This document shows positions 45,215 to 54,506 of a stretch of 64,000 nucleotides of DNA, one piece after another (positions within the stretch are counted from its first letter, which is position 1; every line of letters starts with the position of its first letter). The stretch is from NCBI RefSeq assembly GCF_002975435.1, contig NZ_PCPT01000012.1:39694-103693 (forward strand), given 5' to 3'. The position numbers and the translations under genes were made by a program. Under the pieces are notes generated by a model. The model ran no database searches and was not told where the DNA came from. It saw nothing but the letters and a program-made list of their open reading frames with translations. The DNA comes from Arthrobacter sp. MYb227 (GTDB lineage Bacteria > Actinomycetota > Actinomycetes > Actinomycetales > Micrococcaceae).

Positions 45215-46777
45215 TTAGTTATTCTTGGCTTTGTGGGACCGTGTTGTTGAAGAGACTGCTTCAACGTCTTCAAAGGTTGCGCCCTCAACATCGATGCGTC
45301 CTGCAACGCGGTCGTTCCAATGCGCAATAACGTTTCGGTCTGTTGGTCGGGTGAGCAGTGAAACCACCACGTAAACAAGCAGTGAAGCAACAAGGCCAAA
45401 GTAGATTGGCTCATTTGCATACACACCGTCAAAACGGTTTTCGGCCCGAATTTCTAGGGTGATCATGGTGCCCAAGGTGACTAGTGTTCCGGCGGCCATG
45501 GAGGCGGCTGCACCCACACCATTACCGCGCTTCCAGAGCAGCCCACCCAGGATTGCTACAAGCAGGCCGCCAACTAAGATGTCGTAGGCAATGGTCAGTG
45601 CCGCAACGACATCGGAAACCATGATGGCTAGCGAGATGGTGACAAGTCCCAAGAGTAGAACCCAGATCCGGTTTGCCCGCACATCGTGTTCCGGATTTTC
45701 GTTGCTGTTGACCTTGATGTCCTTGCCAAACCAGCTAGCAACAAACGGGGTGACGTCAGTGCGTGCAACGGTTGCCGCAGCAATCAGGGCGCCGGACGCG
45801 GTGGACATCATTGCGGCAACGGCGGCGGCGAGGACCAACCCACCCACGGCGACTGGCAGGAGCTGTGTGGCTACCTCGGCGTAAACGACGTCCTTATTGG
45901 AATCCGCCCCGATAATATCCGGCAAAGCTACCTTGGCAGCCATGCCAATGATGGCGCCAGCGACGCCGTAAAGCACGCTGTAAATGCCTGCTGCGGTACC
46001 GCCCCAGCGGGCAACGGTCGGGGTCTTGGCGGTGAAGACACGCTGCCAGATATCCTGACCAATCAACAGGCCCAATGTGTAAACCACAAAGTAGGTGATG
46101 ATGGTCTGGGTGCCAATGCCGTTCCAGGTGAAGAACTGTTCACCGAGGCGATCACGGATTCCATCCATGCCGCCCGCGGCGTTCAGCGCGAATGGCAGCA
46201 TCAAGGCAAAAATACCGATGGTTTTGATGACAAACTGAACTTGGTCTGCAAGGGTGATTGACCACATGCCGCCGATGGTTGAGTAGATGACAACAATGAC
46301 ACCGCCCACAGCGATTGCCACCCAGCGTTCCCAACCAAAGAGCACAACAAAAATCGTTGCGTAGGCGCTGGTTGAGGTTGCGCACAACATCAGGGTGTAG
46401 GCAAGCATGACAATGCCCGAGGTGTTGGTTGCAGACTTGCTTCCGTACCGCAAGGTCAACATCTGAGAGACAGTGAAGACCTTGAGCTTCTGTAGTGTTG
46501 GCGCAAAAACGAGGGAAAGGAGGATGACCCCAATACCGATGGCAACCACCAGCCACATGCCGGAAATTCCCCACTTGTAGCCAAGCCCCACACCCCCCAC
46601 TGTTGCCGCACCGCCAAGCACGACGGCTGCCATGGTTCCTGTGTAGAGGAAGGGGCCAAGGCGTCGTCCCGCAACGAGGTAGTCGCTGCTGTTCTTGGTG
46701 CGGGATTTCCCCCACCAGCCGAAGATGAGCATTGCTGCCAAATAAAGGGCAACGATGCTGCCGTTGATGTATTCCAT
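45215..46777 (-). CDS. Sodium:solute symporter (SSS family)
   Basis: This 520-residue membrane protein has about 13 helices, starting MEYINGSIVALYLAAMLIFG. Family traits are SSDYLVAGRRLGPF (about 30), ATVGGVGLGYKWGISGMW (about 58), and GLVLAAAVAAMMSTASGALIAAATV (about 320-345), the sodium-site helix of SSS proteins. The solute is unknown. It is divergent from the XRE-cupin regulator (160 bases between starts), which suggests local control. Together with the ureohydrolase and ThDP enzyme downstream of the regulator, import of a guanidino compound or polyamine is an inference. Confidence 0.9.
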   Translation of the reverse strand: MEYINGSIVALYLAAMLIFGWWGKSRTKNSSDYLVAGRRLGPFLYTGTMAAVVLGGAATVGGVGLGYKWGISGMWLVVAIGIGVILLSLVFAPTLQKLKVFTVSQMLTLRYGSKSATNTSGIVMLAYTLMLCATSTSAYATIFVVLFGWERWVAIAVGGVIVVIYSTIGGMWSITLADQVQFVIKTIGIFALMLPFALNAAGGMDGIRDRLGEQFFTWNGIGTQTIITYFVVYTLGLLIGQDIWQRVFTAKTPTVARWGGTAAGIYSVLYGVAGAIIGMAAKVALPDIIGADSNKDVVYAEVATQLLPVAVGGLVLAAAVAAMMSTASGALIAAATVARTDVTPFVASWFGKDIKVNSNENPEHDVRANRIWVLLLGLVTISLAIMVSDVVAALTIAYDILVGGLLVAILGGLLWKRGNGVGAAASMAAGTLVTLGTMITLEIRAENRFDGVYANEPIYFGLVASLLVYVVVSLLTRPTDRNVIAHWNDRVAGRIDVEGATFEDVEAVSSTTRSHKAKNN

Positions 46778-46937
46778 GAGGGGTCGACCTTTGGGGAGGA
46801 ACGGACGCAGGAAGAAAGTAATAGATGCCTGCTAGTAAACATTTGTTGTCTCACAGACTAATGTGAGGGGAGTAACACGTCAATTGCACTAGGCTAGGAA
46901 AATCCGAATTGTTCTTGATCTTTGGAGTACAGTGCCC

Positions 46938-47513
46938 ATGAAAGCATTGCCCGTTGAACCCAGCAATGCTGCCTTAGCCATTGGTTCGCGTATTCGCAGT
47001 GTTCGTCAAGCCCAACGGCTGACCATTGATCAGGTGGCCGAACTCAGCGGACTAACCAAGGGTTTTCTCTCCCGCGTGGAACGCGATCTGACAAGCCCGT
47101 CCGTCGCATCCCTTGTCACGCTGTGCCAGGTCCTCTCCCTAGAAGTGGGGGAACTTTTTAGCCAACCGGACACTCATGTGGTGCGACTGACGGAAGCCCC
47201 ACGCATCTCCTTGGGCGGCGAGGGAATCGTCGAACAATTGGTGACGGCACGCTCCGAACGTCGTTTACAGGTCATTCGCGCTGTCATCGAACCACATGGC
47301 GAGGGCGAGAAAGAACTTTATTCGGTTGACTGTGAAGTTGAAGTCTTACACGTCATTTCCGGAAAATTCGTACTCATTTTTGCCAATGAAAGCTTCGAAT
47401 TGGACGCGGGGGATACCGTGACATTCCCGGGCCGGGAACCGCATAGTTGGATCAATCCCACCGACGAGCCCGCAGTGGTTACCTGGACTCTGGTCCCGGC
47501 TGCCTCGCGCTAG
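46938..47513 (+). CDS. XRE-family transcriptional regulator with cupin sensor domain
   Basis: The 191-residue protein has an N-terminal helix-turn-helix (IGSRIRSVRQAQRLTIDQVAELSGLTKGFLSRVERDLTSPSVASLV, about residues 13-58) and a C-terminal cupin (about 115-187, with EVLHVISGKF and GDTVTFPGREPHSW). This PuuR-like architecture regulates polyamine and amino acid catabolism in other bacteria. The ATG has GGAG ten bases upstream; a GTG two codons earlier is possible but would be only four bases from it. It is divergent from the symporter and convergent with the APC permease, ending 15 bases from it. Confidence 0.9.
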   Translation: MKALPVEPSNAALAIGSRIRSVRQAQRLTIDQVAELSGLTKGFLSRVERDLTSPSVASLVTLCQVLSLEVGELFSQPDTHVVRLTEAPRISLGGEGIVEQLVTARSERRLQVIRAVIEPHGEGEKELYSVDCEVEVLHVISGKFVLIFANESFELDAGDTVTFPGREPHSWINPTDEPAVVTWTLVPAASR

Positions 47514-47528
47514 GCCCATTAAAGCTCT

Positions 47529-49496
47529 CTAGCCCACATGAACCCAAGGCCGTTTGCCAACGGCTGGCTCGGCTTCGCGCAATACCTCGCGGGTCAGCGG
47601 CGCTATTTCACCTTGGCCCAAGAAGATGAAGCGCATGAGGTTACGCACCGGGTCACCCTCGGTCCAGCGGAAGTAAATATGCGGCATGATCCCGCTCTGA
47701 TCACGGATTGCTATGGCTATAGCCGCAATGGCCGTGGGGATCGATGGCGCACTGGCCTGCAGGATTGGGAATCCGTGCCGGGTGATTCCGGTAACCAAGA
47801 TGTCTTGCGCAAAATCAGAAAAGTCGGAAACCTTGATTTCGATAAAGACAACGCTGGATTTTTCGGGCAAATGACTTGCAACCCGGGCGTGATCTAATTT
47901 GTGCCGGTAACGTGCCGCAGACATGCGAACCGGTTCATGGGCAATGACACGCAGTACCGACCCTTCCGCAGACTCACGCACGAGCTGGAGTGCCGCTTCG
48001 TCGAAGGACACAGATGTTGCGCGTAGCTCGGTGGACCTGCGGAATCGTGAGATCAATGAAACAAGAACGATTCCCACGATGAACAGGCCGGCAATGCGGA
48101 TACCGTCGGGTCGCTCGACGACGTTGGCTCCCGTCGTGTAGAGGAAGATCACCGAAATTGCGCCAAAGCCTATGGCCTGCCAGCGTTGTCCCTTGCGTTT
48201 GGCTGAGATACACACGGCGACCGCTGCCGAGGTCATGAGCACCAAGACGCCCGTCGCATAGGCAGCGCCCTGAGCGTCGACGCTTGCGTCAAAGACCAAA
48301 GTGATAACTACTGCAACGCCAATGAGCACAAGGATCAGTGGACGAATTGCTCTTGCCCATTCCGGAGCCATGCCAAAGCGTGGAAGATAACGGGGGATGA
48401 GGTTGAGCATGCCTGCCATGGCGGAGGCTCCGGCAAACCAGAGGATCAGGATCGTTGAAATGTCGTAGATACTGCCGAAACCTTCACCCAAAATATTGTG
48501 GGCAAGGAACGATAATGCCCGTCCATTGGCCGCACCGCCGGGCTGGAATTCCGGTGCCGGAATTAACATGGTGGTCACTATCGAGGAGGTCACCAAGAAA
48601 ACACTCATGGTCAGTGCTGCGGTGAGAAGCAGCTTTTTTGCCCCGGCGATTCTGCCCAGTGGATTTGTTTCGGTATCTCCGGCACGTGAACGGATCTGCG
48701 GCATGACAGCAACGCCTGTTTCGAAACCGGAAAGACCTAGCGCAAGCTTTGGAAAGACCAATAGGGCAATGGCAATCATCATCCAGGGATTACTGTGCTC
48801 TGCTGTCAGGTTGAGCCACCAATGATCAACCGGGGCCGGGTTCTGGATCAGTGAGACGAATGCCGTAGCTATCACCACCACGTTCAGTGCCAGATATGTT
48901 GCTACAAGGCCTACCGCCAACCAGATAACCTCGTGGAATCCGCGCAGGAAGAGGGCGCCTAAAAGCAGAATCAAAATGAGCGTAATGATTACCTGCTGCC
49001 CATGAAACCACTCGGGGGTAATGGGGTTTTCGATGATGTGAGCAGTGGCATCCGCGGAAGAGAGCGTAATGGTGATCATGAAGTCTGTTGCTGCAAAGCC
49101 AAGCAAGGCCAAGACAAAGAGCTTGCCCTTCCAATGCGGAAGGAGGCGTTCAAGCATGGCTATAGAACCTTGCCCGTGCGGTGACTCGCGTGCAACCCTT
49201 CGGTATACGGGCAGCGCTGCACCAAGGGTGACAGCAACCAAGATCAGCGTTGCAAGTGGAGCAAGCGCTCCAGCCGCGAGCGCGGCAATCGCGGGCTGGT
49301 AACCGAGGGTTGAGAAGTAGTCCAACCCCGAGAGACACATGACCTGCCACCATTTATTGCCTACCGGCTTGCCCGCGCTATCCACGGTGCTCTCGTGGCC
49401 GATCTGTGTGTCGCCGAGCCAGCGCGAAAGTCTAGAGGCCTGCGCCTTGCTCGGGGCAGGCTTTGCCAGTCCTGTGGAACGAATCTGTTTCTTCAC
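47529..49496 (-). CDS. APC-superfamily permease with C-terminal cytoplasmic domain
   Basis: This 655-residue protein has about twelve helices between residues 50 and 480, then a 175-residue hydrophilic C-terminal domain. The first helix region reads [39 protein letters not shown], and [12 protein letters not shown] and [22 protein letters not shown] follow. The layout (long cytoplasmic tail, SGxDYFSTxGYxP motif) fits the actinobacterial amino acid/potassium APC permeases related to KUP and KimA transporters, so both amino acids and K+ are possible substrates. It is convergent with the regulator gene and divergent from the first small membrane gene. Confidence 0.85.
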   Translation of the reverse strand: MKKQIRSTGLAKPAPSKAQASRLSRWLGDTQIGHESTVDSAGKPVGNKWWQVMCLSGLDYFSTLGYQPAIAALAAGALAPLATLILVAVTLGAALPVYRRVARESPHGQGSIAMLERLLPHWKGKLFVLALLGFAATDFMITITLSSADATAHIIENPITPEWFHGQQVIITLILILLLGALFLRGFHEVIWLAVGLVATYLALNVVVIATAFVSLIQNPAPVDHWWLNLTAEHSNPWMMIAIALLVFPKLALGLSGFETGVAVMPQIRSRAGDTETNPLGRIAGAKKLLLTAALTMSVFLVTSSIVTTMLIPAPEFQPGGAANGRALSFLAHNILGEGFGSIYDISTILILWFAGASAMAGMLNLIPRYLPRFGMAPEWARAIRPLILVLIGVAVVITLVFDASVDAQGAAYATGVLVLMTSAAVAVCISAKRKGQRWQAIGFGAISVIFLYTTGANVVERPDGIRIAGLFIVGIVLVSLISRFRRSTELRATSVSFDEAALQLVRESAEGSVLRVIAHEPVRMSAARYRHKLDHARVASHLPEKSSVVFIEIKVSDFSDFAQDILVTGITRHGFPILQASAPSIPTAIAAIAIAIRDQSGIMPHIYFRWTEGDPVRNLMRFIFLGQGEIAPLTREVLREAEPAVGKRPWVHVG

Positions 49497-49672
49497 GAGT
49501 GAGAACGCTACTCTCTATGGGGCCGCTTTGATCCACAGCGCAACAAATATTTTTTTGTGATACGCCTAACAAGCTCCACTTTGACATTACCTGCCAGAAA
49601 AGCAACTATTTTTGTAGCGGAACATTGGAGAACTTGATCTCCTGACTTTCCCGCCCGAGAAGGACGATACTT

Positions 49673-50098
49673 GTGATTCCCCAGCCCGATGACCGGACCA
49701 CCTATGCGGGTAACCCCAAAAAGTTGTGGGCACCGTGGTGGTTGGCCACCATTCTTGGGGTCGTCTCGGGAATTTCTTTGACGTTTCTGCGGGCCTACAA
49801 GGACGCAGTGATTCCCGGTGCGCTCACTCTTGCCGTGCTGGTTATCTTCGTGGGTGTAGCAACGATTCTTCGCCGGAAGAAACATCCAGAGGCTCTGCGA
49901 CCACCGGTGAGCATTTGGTATGTGTTGTGGACGGCTGCCCTTATTTATCTGGCTGGCCCGGCGCAGGTATTCTTCCTGCCCGCGAATCCTCAAGAAATTA
50001 TCATTAAAGCGATAGCGGTTTCGGTGGGACTCTCCGTGGCAATTTACGGTGCTGATCGCTCCCTCTACTCAAAGTTCGCCAAGCCAGTCACCGCATAG
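49673..50098 (+). CDS. Small four-helix membrane protein, first of three in a row
   Basis: The 141-residue protein has four hydrophobic segments (about 21-42, 45-66, 80-97 and 110-128) around a basic linker (RRKKHPEALRPP). The start is GTG with AAGGA about ten bases upstream. Its size and topology match the next two genes: a short soluble N-terminus with an aromatic entry (PWW here, PRWF in the others), two helices, a basic turn and two more helices. No named family is recognised. It ends just before the dyad-rich promoter of the next gene, so it may be a separate transcription unit. Confidence 0.7.
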   Translation: MIPQPDDRTTYAGNPKKLWAPWWLATILGVVSGISLTFLRAYKDAVIPGALTLAVLVIFVGVATILRRKKHPEALRPPVSIWYVLWTAALIYLAGPAQVFFLPANPQEIIIKAIAVSVGLSVAIYGADRSLYSKFAKPVTA

Positions 50099-50101
50099 CT
50101 C

Positions 50102-50150
50102 TTGACTTTCCACTGCGGAAAGACAAGACTTTCCATCATGGAAAGTCTTG
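50102..50150. promoter_or_regulatory. Two dyad operators overlapping a promoter and ribosome site
   Basis: A perfect 13-bp inverted repeat with one central base (CAAGACTTTCCAT-C-ATGGAAAGTCTTG, 50124-50150) follows a shorter dyad with the same half-site (GACTTTCC-ACTGC-GGAAAG, about 50104-50122). A possible promoter, TTGACT (50102-50107), 17 bases, AAGACT (50125-50130), is overlapped by both. The right arm carries GGAAAG, the likely Shine-Dalgarno six bases before the ATG. Autoregulation by the winged-helix protein at 51113 is inferred. Confidence 0.65.
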
Positions 50151-50151
50151 A

Positions 50152-50613
50152 ATGCTGATGAGTCAACCAAGTGATGCACAGCGAGATGCCAAAATAGCGC
50201 TGGAGAATATTGAGGCCGCGGCCAATCAAAGCGTGCGGCAGGTCGCAGGGCCGCGGTGGTTCGCGCGAATCATTGTTCTCGTCTTCTCGGGGGCCCAAGC
50301 ACTTTTTCATGTAACTCCGATCTGGGTGCCTTTGGGGCTAATCACGGTAGTGCTTTGCGTTGGTACTTGGTTCTATTTGTATCCTCGAGCATCCAAGCCG
50401 CGAACCTCGTTAGGGCAATCGGCCGCCTATGGATGGTGGTTTTTACTCCTTCTGCTGATAACTCAGTTTGCCAATTTCTGGCACGCCGACACGTGGTGGC
50501 AGGTTGGGTTGAAATTTGTGCTGCTCGTGCTGGTTTTGGGGTTCATTATGAACAAGATGCTGGTTGCGGAGCGGCTCTGGCGCATTAAGGATGCAAATGA
50601 ACAAGCGCACTAA
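50152..50613 (+). CDS. Small four-helix membrane protein, second of three
   Basis: The 153-residue protein starts with an amphipathic soluble segment of about 35 residues (ALENIEAAANQSV) ending in GPRWF, then four hydrophobic helices (about 38-55, 58-76, 90-107 and 113-135) with a basic turn PRASKPRTS. By eye it is a paralogue of the 50671 gene: L-x-x-I-E-x-A, PRWF, and similar helix spacing. The ATG at 50152 is preferred because of the GGAAAG site; ATG at 50158 is an alternative. Its function is unknown. Transcription is probably controlled by the dyads directly upstream. Confidence 0.75.
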   Translation: MLMSQPSDAQRDAKIALENIEAAANQSVRQVAGPRWFARIIVLVFSGAQALFHVTPIWVPLGLITVVLCVGTWFYLYPRASKPRTSLGQSAAYGWWFLLLLLITQFANFWHADTWWQVGLKFVLLVLVLGFIMNKMLVAERLWRIKDANEQAH

Positions 50614-50670
50614 TACACCCCAAAAATCTTTATCCGTATCAATGTTGCCCGGAAAGGTGGTGGCTGGCTC

Positions 50671-51129
50671 ATGACTGATTCGCAGCATGCAGGTAACCGG
50701 TCGAGTGACGGGCTGGCTGAGATTGAACGTGCCACCATGGAGATGACGCAGCGGGCGGAAGTTCCCAGATGGTTCTTGCTGAGTTTTGTCGCAGTGGTTG
50801 CCATTGTCTTCACATCTTTCAATGTTGTGCCCTGGGGCCTGACCTTGTGGCTGGCGTCGTTGTTCATTCCGCTGACCGTCACCTATTTCTTACTCAAGCG
50901 GCAGCGCCCAAAAAATCGAGCGCTGGCCAGAAAATCGCTGAAGTACATGGGCTGGGCGCTGCTGATGGTGGCGGTTATGCAGGCATCTGCATGGTGGGTC
51001 CCGGCGAGTGTTTGGCTGGTAGCGCTCAAAGGTATTGCGCTATTTCTGGTGTTAGCTTTTCTGATGGTGCGGATGAGCGGCGCCGAAATGGAAGCGCGGG
51101 CGAGGGAGTCGCATGAGCGGGTCAGCTAA
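50671..51129 (+). CDS. Small four-helix membrane protein, third of three
   Basis: The 152-residue paralogue of the preceding gene carries LAEIERATMEM and VPRWF, then hydrophobic segments at about 34-54, 56-74, 92-108 and 114-133 with the basic turn KRQRPKNRALARK. Its end overlaps the regulator gene by 17 bases (the ATG lies within the last codons), so the two are translated together. The family is not named. The overlap strongly suggests that the regulator and membrane protein act in one pathway. Confidence 0.75.
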   Translation: MTDSQHAGNRSSDGLAEIERATMEMTQRAEVPRWFLLSFVAVVAIVFTSFNVVPWGLTLWLASLFIPLTVTYFLLKRQRPKNRALARKSLKYMGWALLMVAVMQASAWWVPASVWLVALKGIALFLVLAFLMVRMSGAEMEARARESHERVS

Positions 51130-51418
51130 CGCAGCGCGCTTTGATGAGCTCATTCACGCACCGGTACGGCTGCGGATCTGCGCAAGCCTCGGCCCTGTCC
51201 AGTGGGTGGAGTTCGCGCAACTGCGCGATGCCCTGGGAGTTGCGGATTCGGTGTTGAGTAAGCACCTGAAGCAGCTGGGTGATGCAGGATATGTTTCTAT
51301 CGACAAATTTTCCAAACTTGGCCGTAGTCATACGCGCGTGTCACTGACCCGCGACGGTCGTATTGCCTATGTAGGTCATGTTGCCGCACTGCGGCAGATG
51401 CTCGACTCACGGGATTAG
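51113..51418 (+). CDS. Winged-helix transcriptional regulator (MarR/ArsR-like, PF13601 type)
   Basis: This compact 101-residue DNA-binding protein consists of little more than a winged helix: HAPVRLRICASLGP, the recognition region ALGVADSVLSKHLKQLGDAGYVSIDKF (about 44-70), and the wing SKLGRSHTRVSLTRDGR (about 70-86). No cysteine or effector domain is present, so sensing may occur through its partners or by dimer changes. It is the last gene in the run and overlaps the preceding membrane protein gene. The dyads at 50102-50150 are its probable operators. Confidence 0.88.
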   Translation: MSGSANAARFDELIHAPVRLRICASLGPVQWVEFAQLRDALGVADSVLSKHLKQLGDAGYVSIDKFSKLGRSHTRVSLTRDGRIAYVGHVAALRQMLDSRD

Positions 51419-51560
51419 GCGCCCTTTCGCACGCCAGCCCCCTTGACTGTGACGCGCACCGCAAATAGCATGGGGGTCAACCTATGTTTCATATTAGGCA
51501 ACTATTGTTGAGCGGCATGCCACCTTCACCGGAGGCAGCGCGCGGTCGTGGAGGAATGTT

Positions 51561-52550
51561 TTGAAAGAAATCCGTATCGAAGAAAACGGGAACATCGGGC
51601 CGATTGATGCCTCACAGATCCCTCGTTTCGCGGGTCTTGGAACCTACGCGCGACTACCTCGTTTAGACCAAGTTCCGTCGGCAGATATCAAGCTGATTGG
51701 TGTTCCTTTTGATTCGGGTGTTTCTTACCGTCCTGGTGCACGCTTTGGCTCGACCCACATCCGCGAGTCCTCACGATTGATTCGCCCGTACAACCCGGCA
51801 CTCAACGTCTCCCCTTTCGCGCTAACTCAGGTTGCGGACGCCGGGGATATGGCAGTGAACCCGTTCAACATCAATGAAGCCATTGAAACCATCCAGCAGA
51901 ACGCACTGGATCTCACCGCCGATGGCTCTTCCCTCGTCACTCTGGGTGGGGACCATACAATCGCCTTGCCACTTCTGCGTGCGGCCTCCGAGCGCGCGGG
52001 CGCACCCGTGGCAATGCTGCACTTCGACGCGCACCTGGATACCTGGGACACCTACTTTGGCGCCGAATACACCCACGGAACCCCGTTCCGTCGCGCCGTA
52101 GAAGAAGGCATCCTCGACACCGAGGCGATCTCCCACGTGGGCACCCGTGGACCGCTCTACGGCAAGAAAGACCTTGAAGAAGACAAACGTTTTGGCTTCG
52201 GCATCGTGACCAGCTCGGATGTCTACTACCAAGGCGTGCGCGAGGTGGTAGAAAAACTGCGCGATCGCATTGGCAACCGCCCGCTGTATATTTCAGTTGA
52301 CATCGACGTGCTTGACCCGGCTCATGCACCGGGCACCGGAACCCCCGAGGCCGGCGGCATTACCAGCCGCGAACTGCTTGAAATCATTCGTGGCCTGCGC
52401 GGAATGAACATTGTCGGTGCCGACATCGTCGAAGTAGCTCCGGCCTACGACCACGCCGAAATTACCGGTGTAGCGGCCTCACATGTCGCCTACGACCTGA
52501 TCTCACTGATCGCAGACAAGCGTGCAAGCGATGCGGCGGACCAGTCATGA
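51561..52550 (+). CDS. Agmatinase/guanidinobutyrase-family ureohydrolase
   Basis: This 329-residue binuclear manganese enzyme hydrolyses a guanidino group to urea. Metal ligands appear in order: [11 protein letters not shown] (about 131), [15 protein letters not shown] (about 155-168) and [22 protein letters not shown] (about 246-265). [17 protein letters not shown] near residue 75 and the lack of arginase-specific features indicate agmatinase or guanidinobutyrase. The TTG start has GGAGGA about six bases upstream, and no other start fits. It overlaps the ThDP enzyme gene by four bases (ATGA), which favours 4-guanidinobutyrate as substrate, as in the arginine transaminase pathway, but agmatine cannot be excluded. 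Confidence 0.92.
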   Translation: MKEIRIEENGNIGPIDASQIPRFAGLGTYARLPRLDQVPSADIKLIGVPFDSGVSYRPGARFGSTHIRESSRLIRPYNPALNVSPFALTQVADAGDMAVNPFNINEAIETIQQNALDLTADGSSLVTLGGDHTIALPLLRAASERAGAPVAMLHFDAHLDTWDTYFGAEYTHGTPFRRAVEEGILDTEAISHVGTRGPLYGKKDLEEDKRFGFGIVTSSDVYYQGVREVVEKLRDRIGNRPLYISVDIDVLDPAHAPGTGTPEAGGITSRELLEIIRGLRGMNIVGADIVEVAPAYDHAEITGVAASHVAYDLISLIADKRASDAADQS

Positions 52551-54205
52551 GCCAGCAAGAAAATACAGCTACGGCAAAACGCAATGGTGGCGACCTCGTC
52601 GTTGAAACCCTTGAGGCACTCGGTGCCAAAACGGTTTTCGGTATTCCTGGACAGCACGCCCTGGGTCTTTTTGACGCGCTCTCCCGCTCGAATCTTCATT
52701 TCGTTTCGTCCCGCGTGGAAAACAACTCGGCATTTGCCGCGGACGGATACTCGCGTGCCACTTCAGAAGTTGGCGTCCTCTTCCTCTCCACCGGCCCCGG
52801 CGCACTGACCTCACTGGCCGGGCTGCAGGAAGCCTACGCAACGAGCGTTCCGATGGTTGTTGTAGCCAGCCAGATCCCACTGGACGGACTCGGTGCTCGG
52901 CGCAAGGGCATGCTGCACCAGCTCGATGACCAGAAGGCCTCGGCAGCCAACGTCACCAAATCCCAACGCACCGTTCACCATGCCTCGGGAATTCCCTCGG
53001 CCATCCAAGACGCATGGGCCGATGCCATCACTGTCCCCCAGGGGCCGGTCTGGGTTGAGGTGCCTCAAGATGTATTACTCGCCGAAGTCTTTGTTCCACC
53101 CGTAGTCGATGCGCTGGCCGAAGCCTATGAGCACCCACCGCGTGTTGAACTTATCGAAGAAGCCGTGCGTTGGCTTTCGGATGCTAGGCGCCCGGTCATT
53201 GTTGCCGGCGGCGGGGTACGCCGCGCCGGAGCCGAGGCCGAGCTCTTGGCAGTTGCACAAACCCTTGGTGCACCGGTGATCTGTTCACCCGGCGGTAACG
53301 GTGCCTTCCCCTGGAATCACGAGCTCTCCTTGCAGTCCTGGGTCGAGGACCGGTATGCAACCGAGCTGCTCGAAGATGCTGATGTACTCATTGTTGTCGG
53401 ATCTTCGCTGGGCGAGGTCACCAGCAATTACTTCACCTTGGAGCCGCGCGGTCACCTGATTCAGATCGATGCCGAACCACGAGTGCTTGAATCAAATCGT
53501 CCGGCCTTGGGTATCCGCGCCGATGCCAGGGCTGCCCTTGCCTACCTACGCGATGCCCTAGTCGGCCTCGAAGGTGGAGTGAAAGCCGACTGGCACGGGC
53601 AAGGCCCCGCGCAGGTAGTGAGCGAAACACTTGAAAAGATCACCGCGCGCCTCGACTCGCAAGATCTTGCCAAGGAACGAAAATTCATGGCAGATATCCG
53701 CGCCGCGGTGCCCGAATCCATGCAGACCTTCTGGGACATGACAATTGCCGCCTACTGGGGCTGGAGCTGCTGGGATGCCAAAAGCGGTCAGTTCCATTCC
53801 GCTCAGGGCGCCGGCGGACTGGGCTACGGGTTCCCCGCAGCTATCGGTGGTGCGCTGGGCCTGAAGGAACGAGTATTGGCGGTCTCCGGAGACGGTTCGT
53901 CCATGTACTCGATCGCAGAACTTGCCACAGCCAAACAGCACAATGCACCGGTCACCTGGCTGATCGTTGATGATGGTGGCTACGGGATCCTGCGCGAATA
54001 CATGGAAGGTGCCTTCGGCAAGGCAACTGCCACCGAGCTGGCCCGCCCGGACTTCGTGGCGCTCGCCGAATCCTTCGGTATTCCGGCACGCCTTGTAGAG
54101 CCCGAGGACGTGGAAACCGCCCTGCGCGAATCCTTCGCCGCTGAAGGGCCCAATGTGGTGGTGGTGCAAACCTTGCTGAAAATGTTTGCCCCAACGCACC
54201 TGTAA
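52547..54205 (+). CDS. Thiamine-diphosphate-dependent enzyme (acetolactate synthase-like; possible 2-ketoarginine decarboxylase)
   Basis: The 552-residue protein has the three-domain ThDP architecture. The N-terminal pyrimidine-binding domain includes the catalytic Glu in [18 protein letters not shown] (about 57). The central domain follows (about 190-320), and the C-terminal diphosphate-binding domain has [18 protein letters not shown] (about 445). The [11 protein letters not shown] motif and overall length fit decarboxylases and acetolactate-synthase-like proteins. Because it overlaps a ureohydrolase gene, a decarboxylase of 5-guanidino-2-oxopentanoate (AruI-like) is the best inference; ordinary acetolactate synthesis is less likely without a regulatory subunit. 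A strong terminator follows. Confidence 0.8.
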   Translation: MSQQENTATAKRNGGDLVVETLEALGAKTVFGIPGQHALGLFDALSRSNLHFVSSRVENNSAFAADGYSRATSEVGVLFLSTGPGALTSLAGLQEAYATSVPMVVVASQIPLDGLGARRKGMLHQLDDQKASAANVTKSQRTVHHASGIPSAIQDAWADAITVPQGPVWVEVPQDVLLAEVFVPPVVDALAEAYEHPPRVELIEEAVRWLSDARRPVIVAGGGVRRAGAEAELLAVAQTLGAPVICSPGGNGAFPWNHELSLQSWVEDRYATELLEDADVLIVVGSSLGEVTSNYFTLEPRGHLIQIDAEPRVLESNRPALGIRADARAALAYLRDALVGLEGGVKADWHGQGPAQVVSETLEKITARLDSQDLAKERKFMADIRAAVPESMQTFWDMTIAAYWGWSCWDAKSGQFHSAQGAGGLGYGFPAAIGGALGLKERVLAVSGDGSSMYSIAELATAKQHNAPVTWLIVDDGGYGILREYMEGAFGKATATELARPDFVALAESFGIPARLVEPEDVETALRESFAAEGPNVVVVQTLLKMFAPTHL

Positions 54206-54230
54206 AGAAACGACTGGCTCGGGCGTAGTA

Positions 54231-54282
54231 CAAGGAGCGCATCGCATCGGTGGAATACTTCACCGATGCGATGCGCTCCTTG
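54231..54282. terminator. Bidirectional terminator
   Basis: A perfect 22-bp stem (CAAGGAGCGCATCGC... and its complement) with an eight-base loop (GAATACTT) lies between the convergent ThDP gene and the MerR-partner gene. Confidence 0.92.
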
Positions 54283-54286
54283 TTGC

Positions 54287-54496
54287 CTATTCCGCGGTGG
54301 TTTTGCGGATCAGCAGGGGAGCCCCGCTGCCCACGGATATTGCCACTTCCGAGTCTTCGCCTACGGGAATGAAATAAAACAGGACACCGCTGATGGCAAG
54401 CCCCGACTTATAGATCTTTGTCAGTTTCTTGTGGTCGGCCTCGGTGAGCCCAAAAATATTGCCGTCGTAGTGCAAGGTATGTGTTTGGATCGCCAT
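54287..54496 (-). CDS. Small hypothetical protein, co-transcribed with the MerR regulator
   Basis: The 69-residue soluble protein (MAIQTHTLHYDGNIFGLTEAD...) has alternating beta-like stretches (ISGVLFYFIPVG and VAISVGSGAPLLIRKT), with no cysteine or membrane segment. AGGG lies about seven bases before the ATG. It starts ten bases after the MerR-family gene stop and ends before the shared terminator, so the two are one transcript. I recognise no family; a binding partner or accessory protein of the regulator is only a positional guess. Confidence 0.65.
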   Translation of the reverse strand: MAIQTHTLHYDGNIFGLTEADHKKLTKIYKSGLAISGVLFYFIPVGEDSEVAISVGSGAPLLIRKTTAE

Positions 54497-54506
54497 GGGC
54501 AACACC

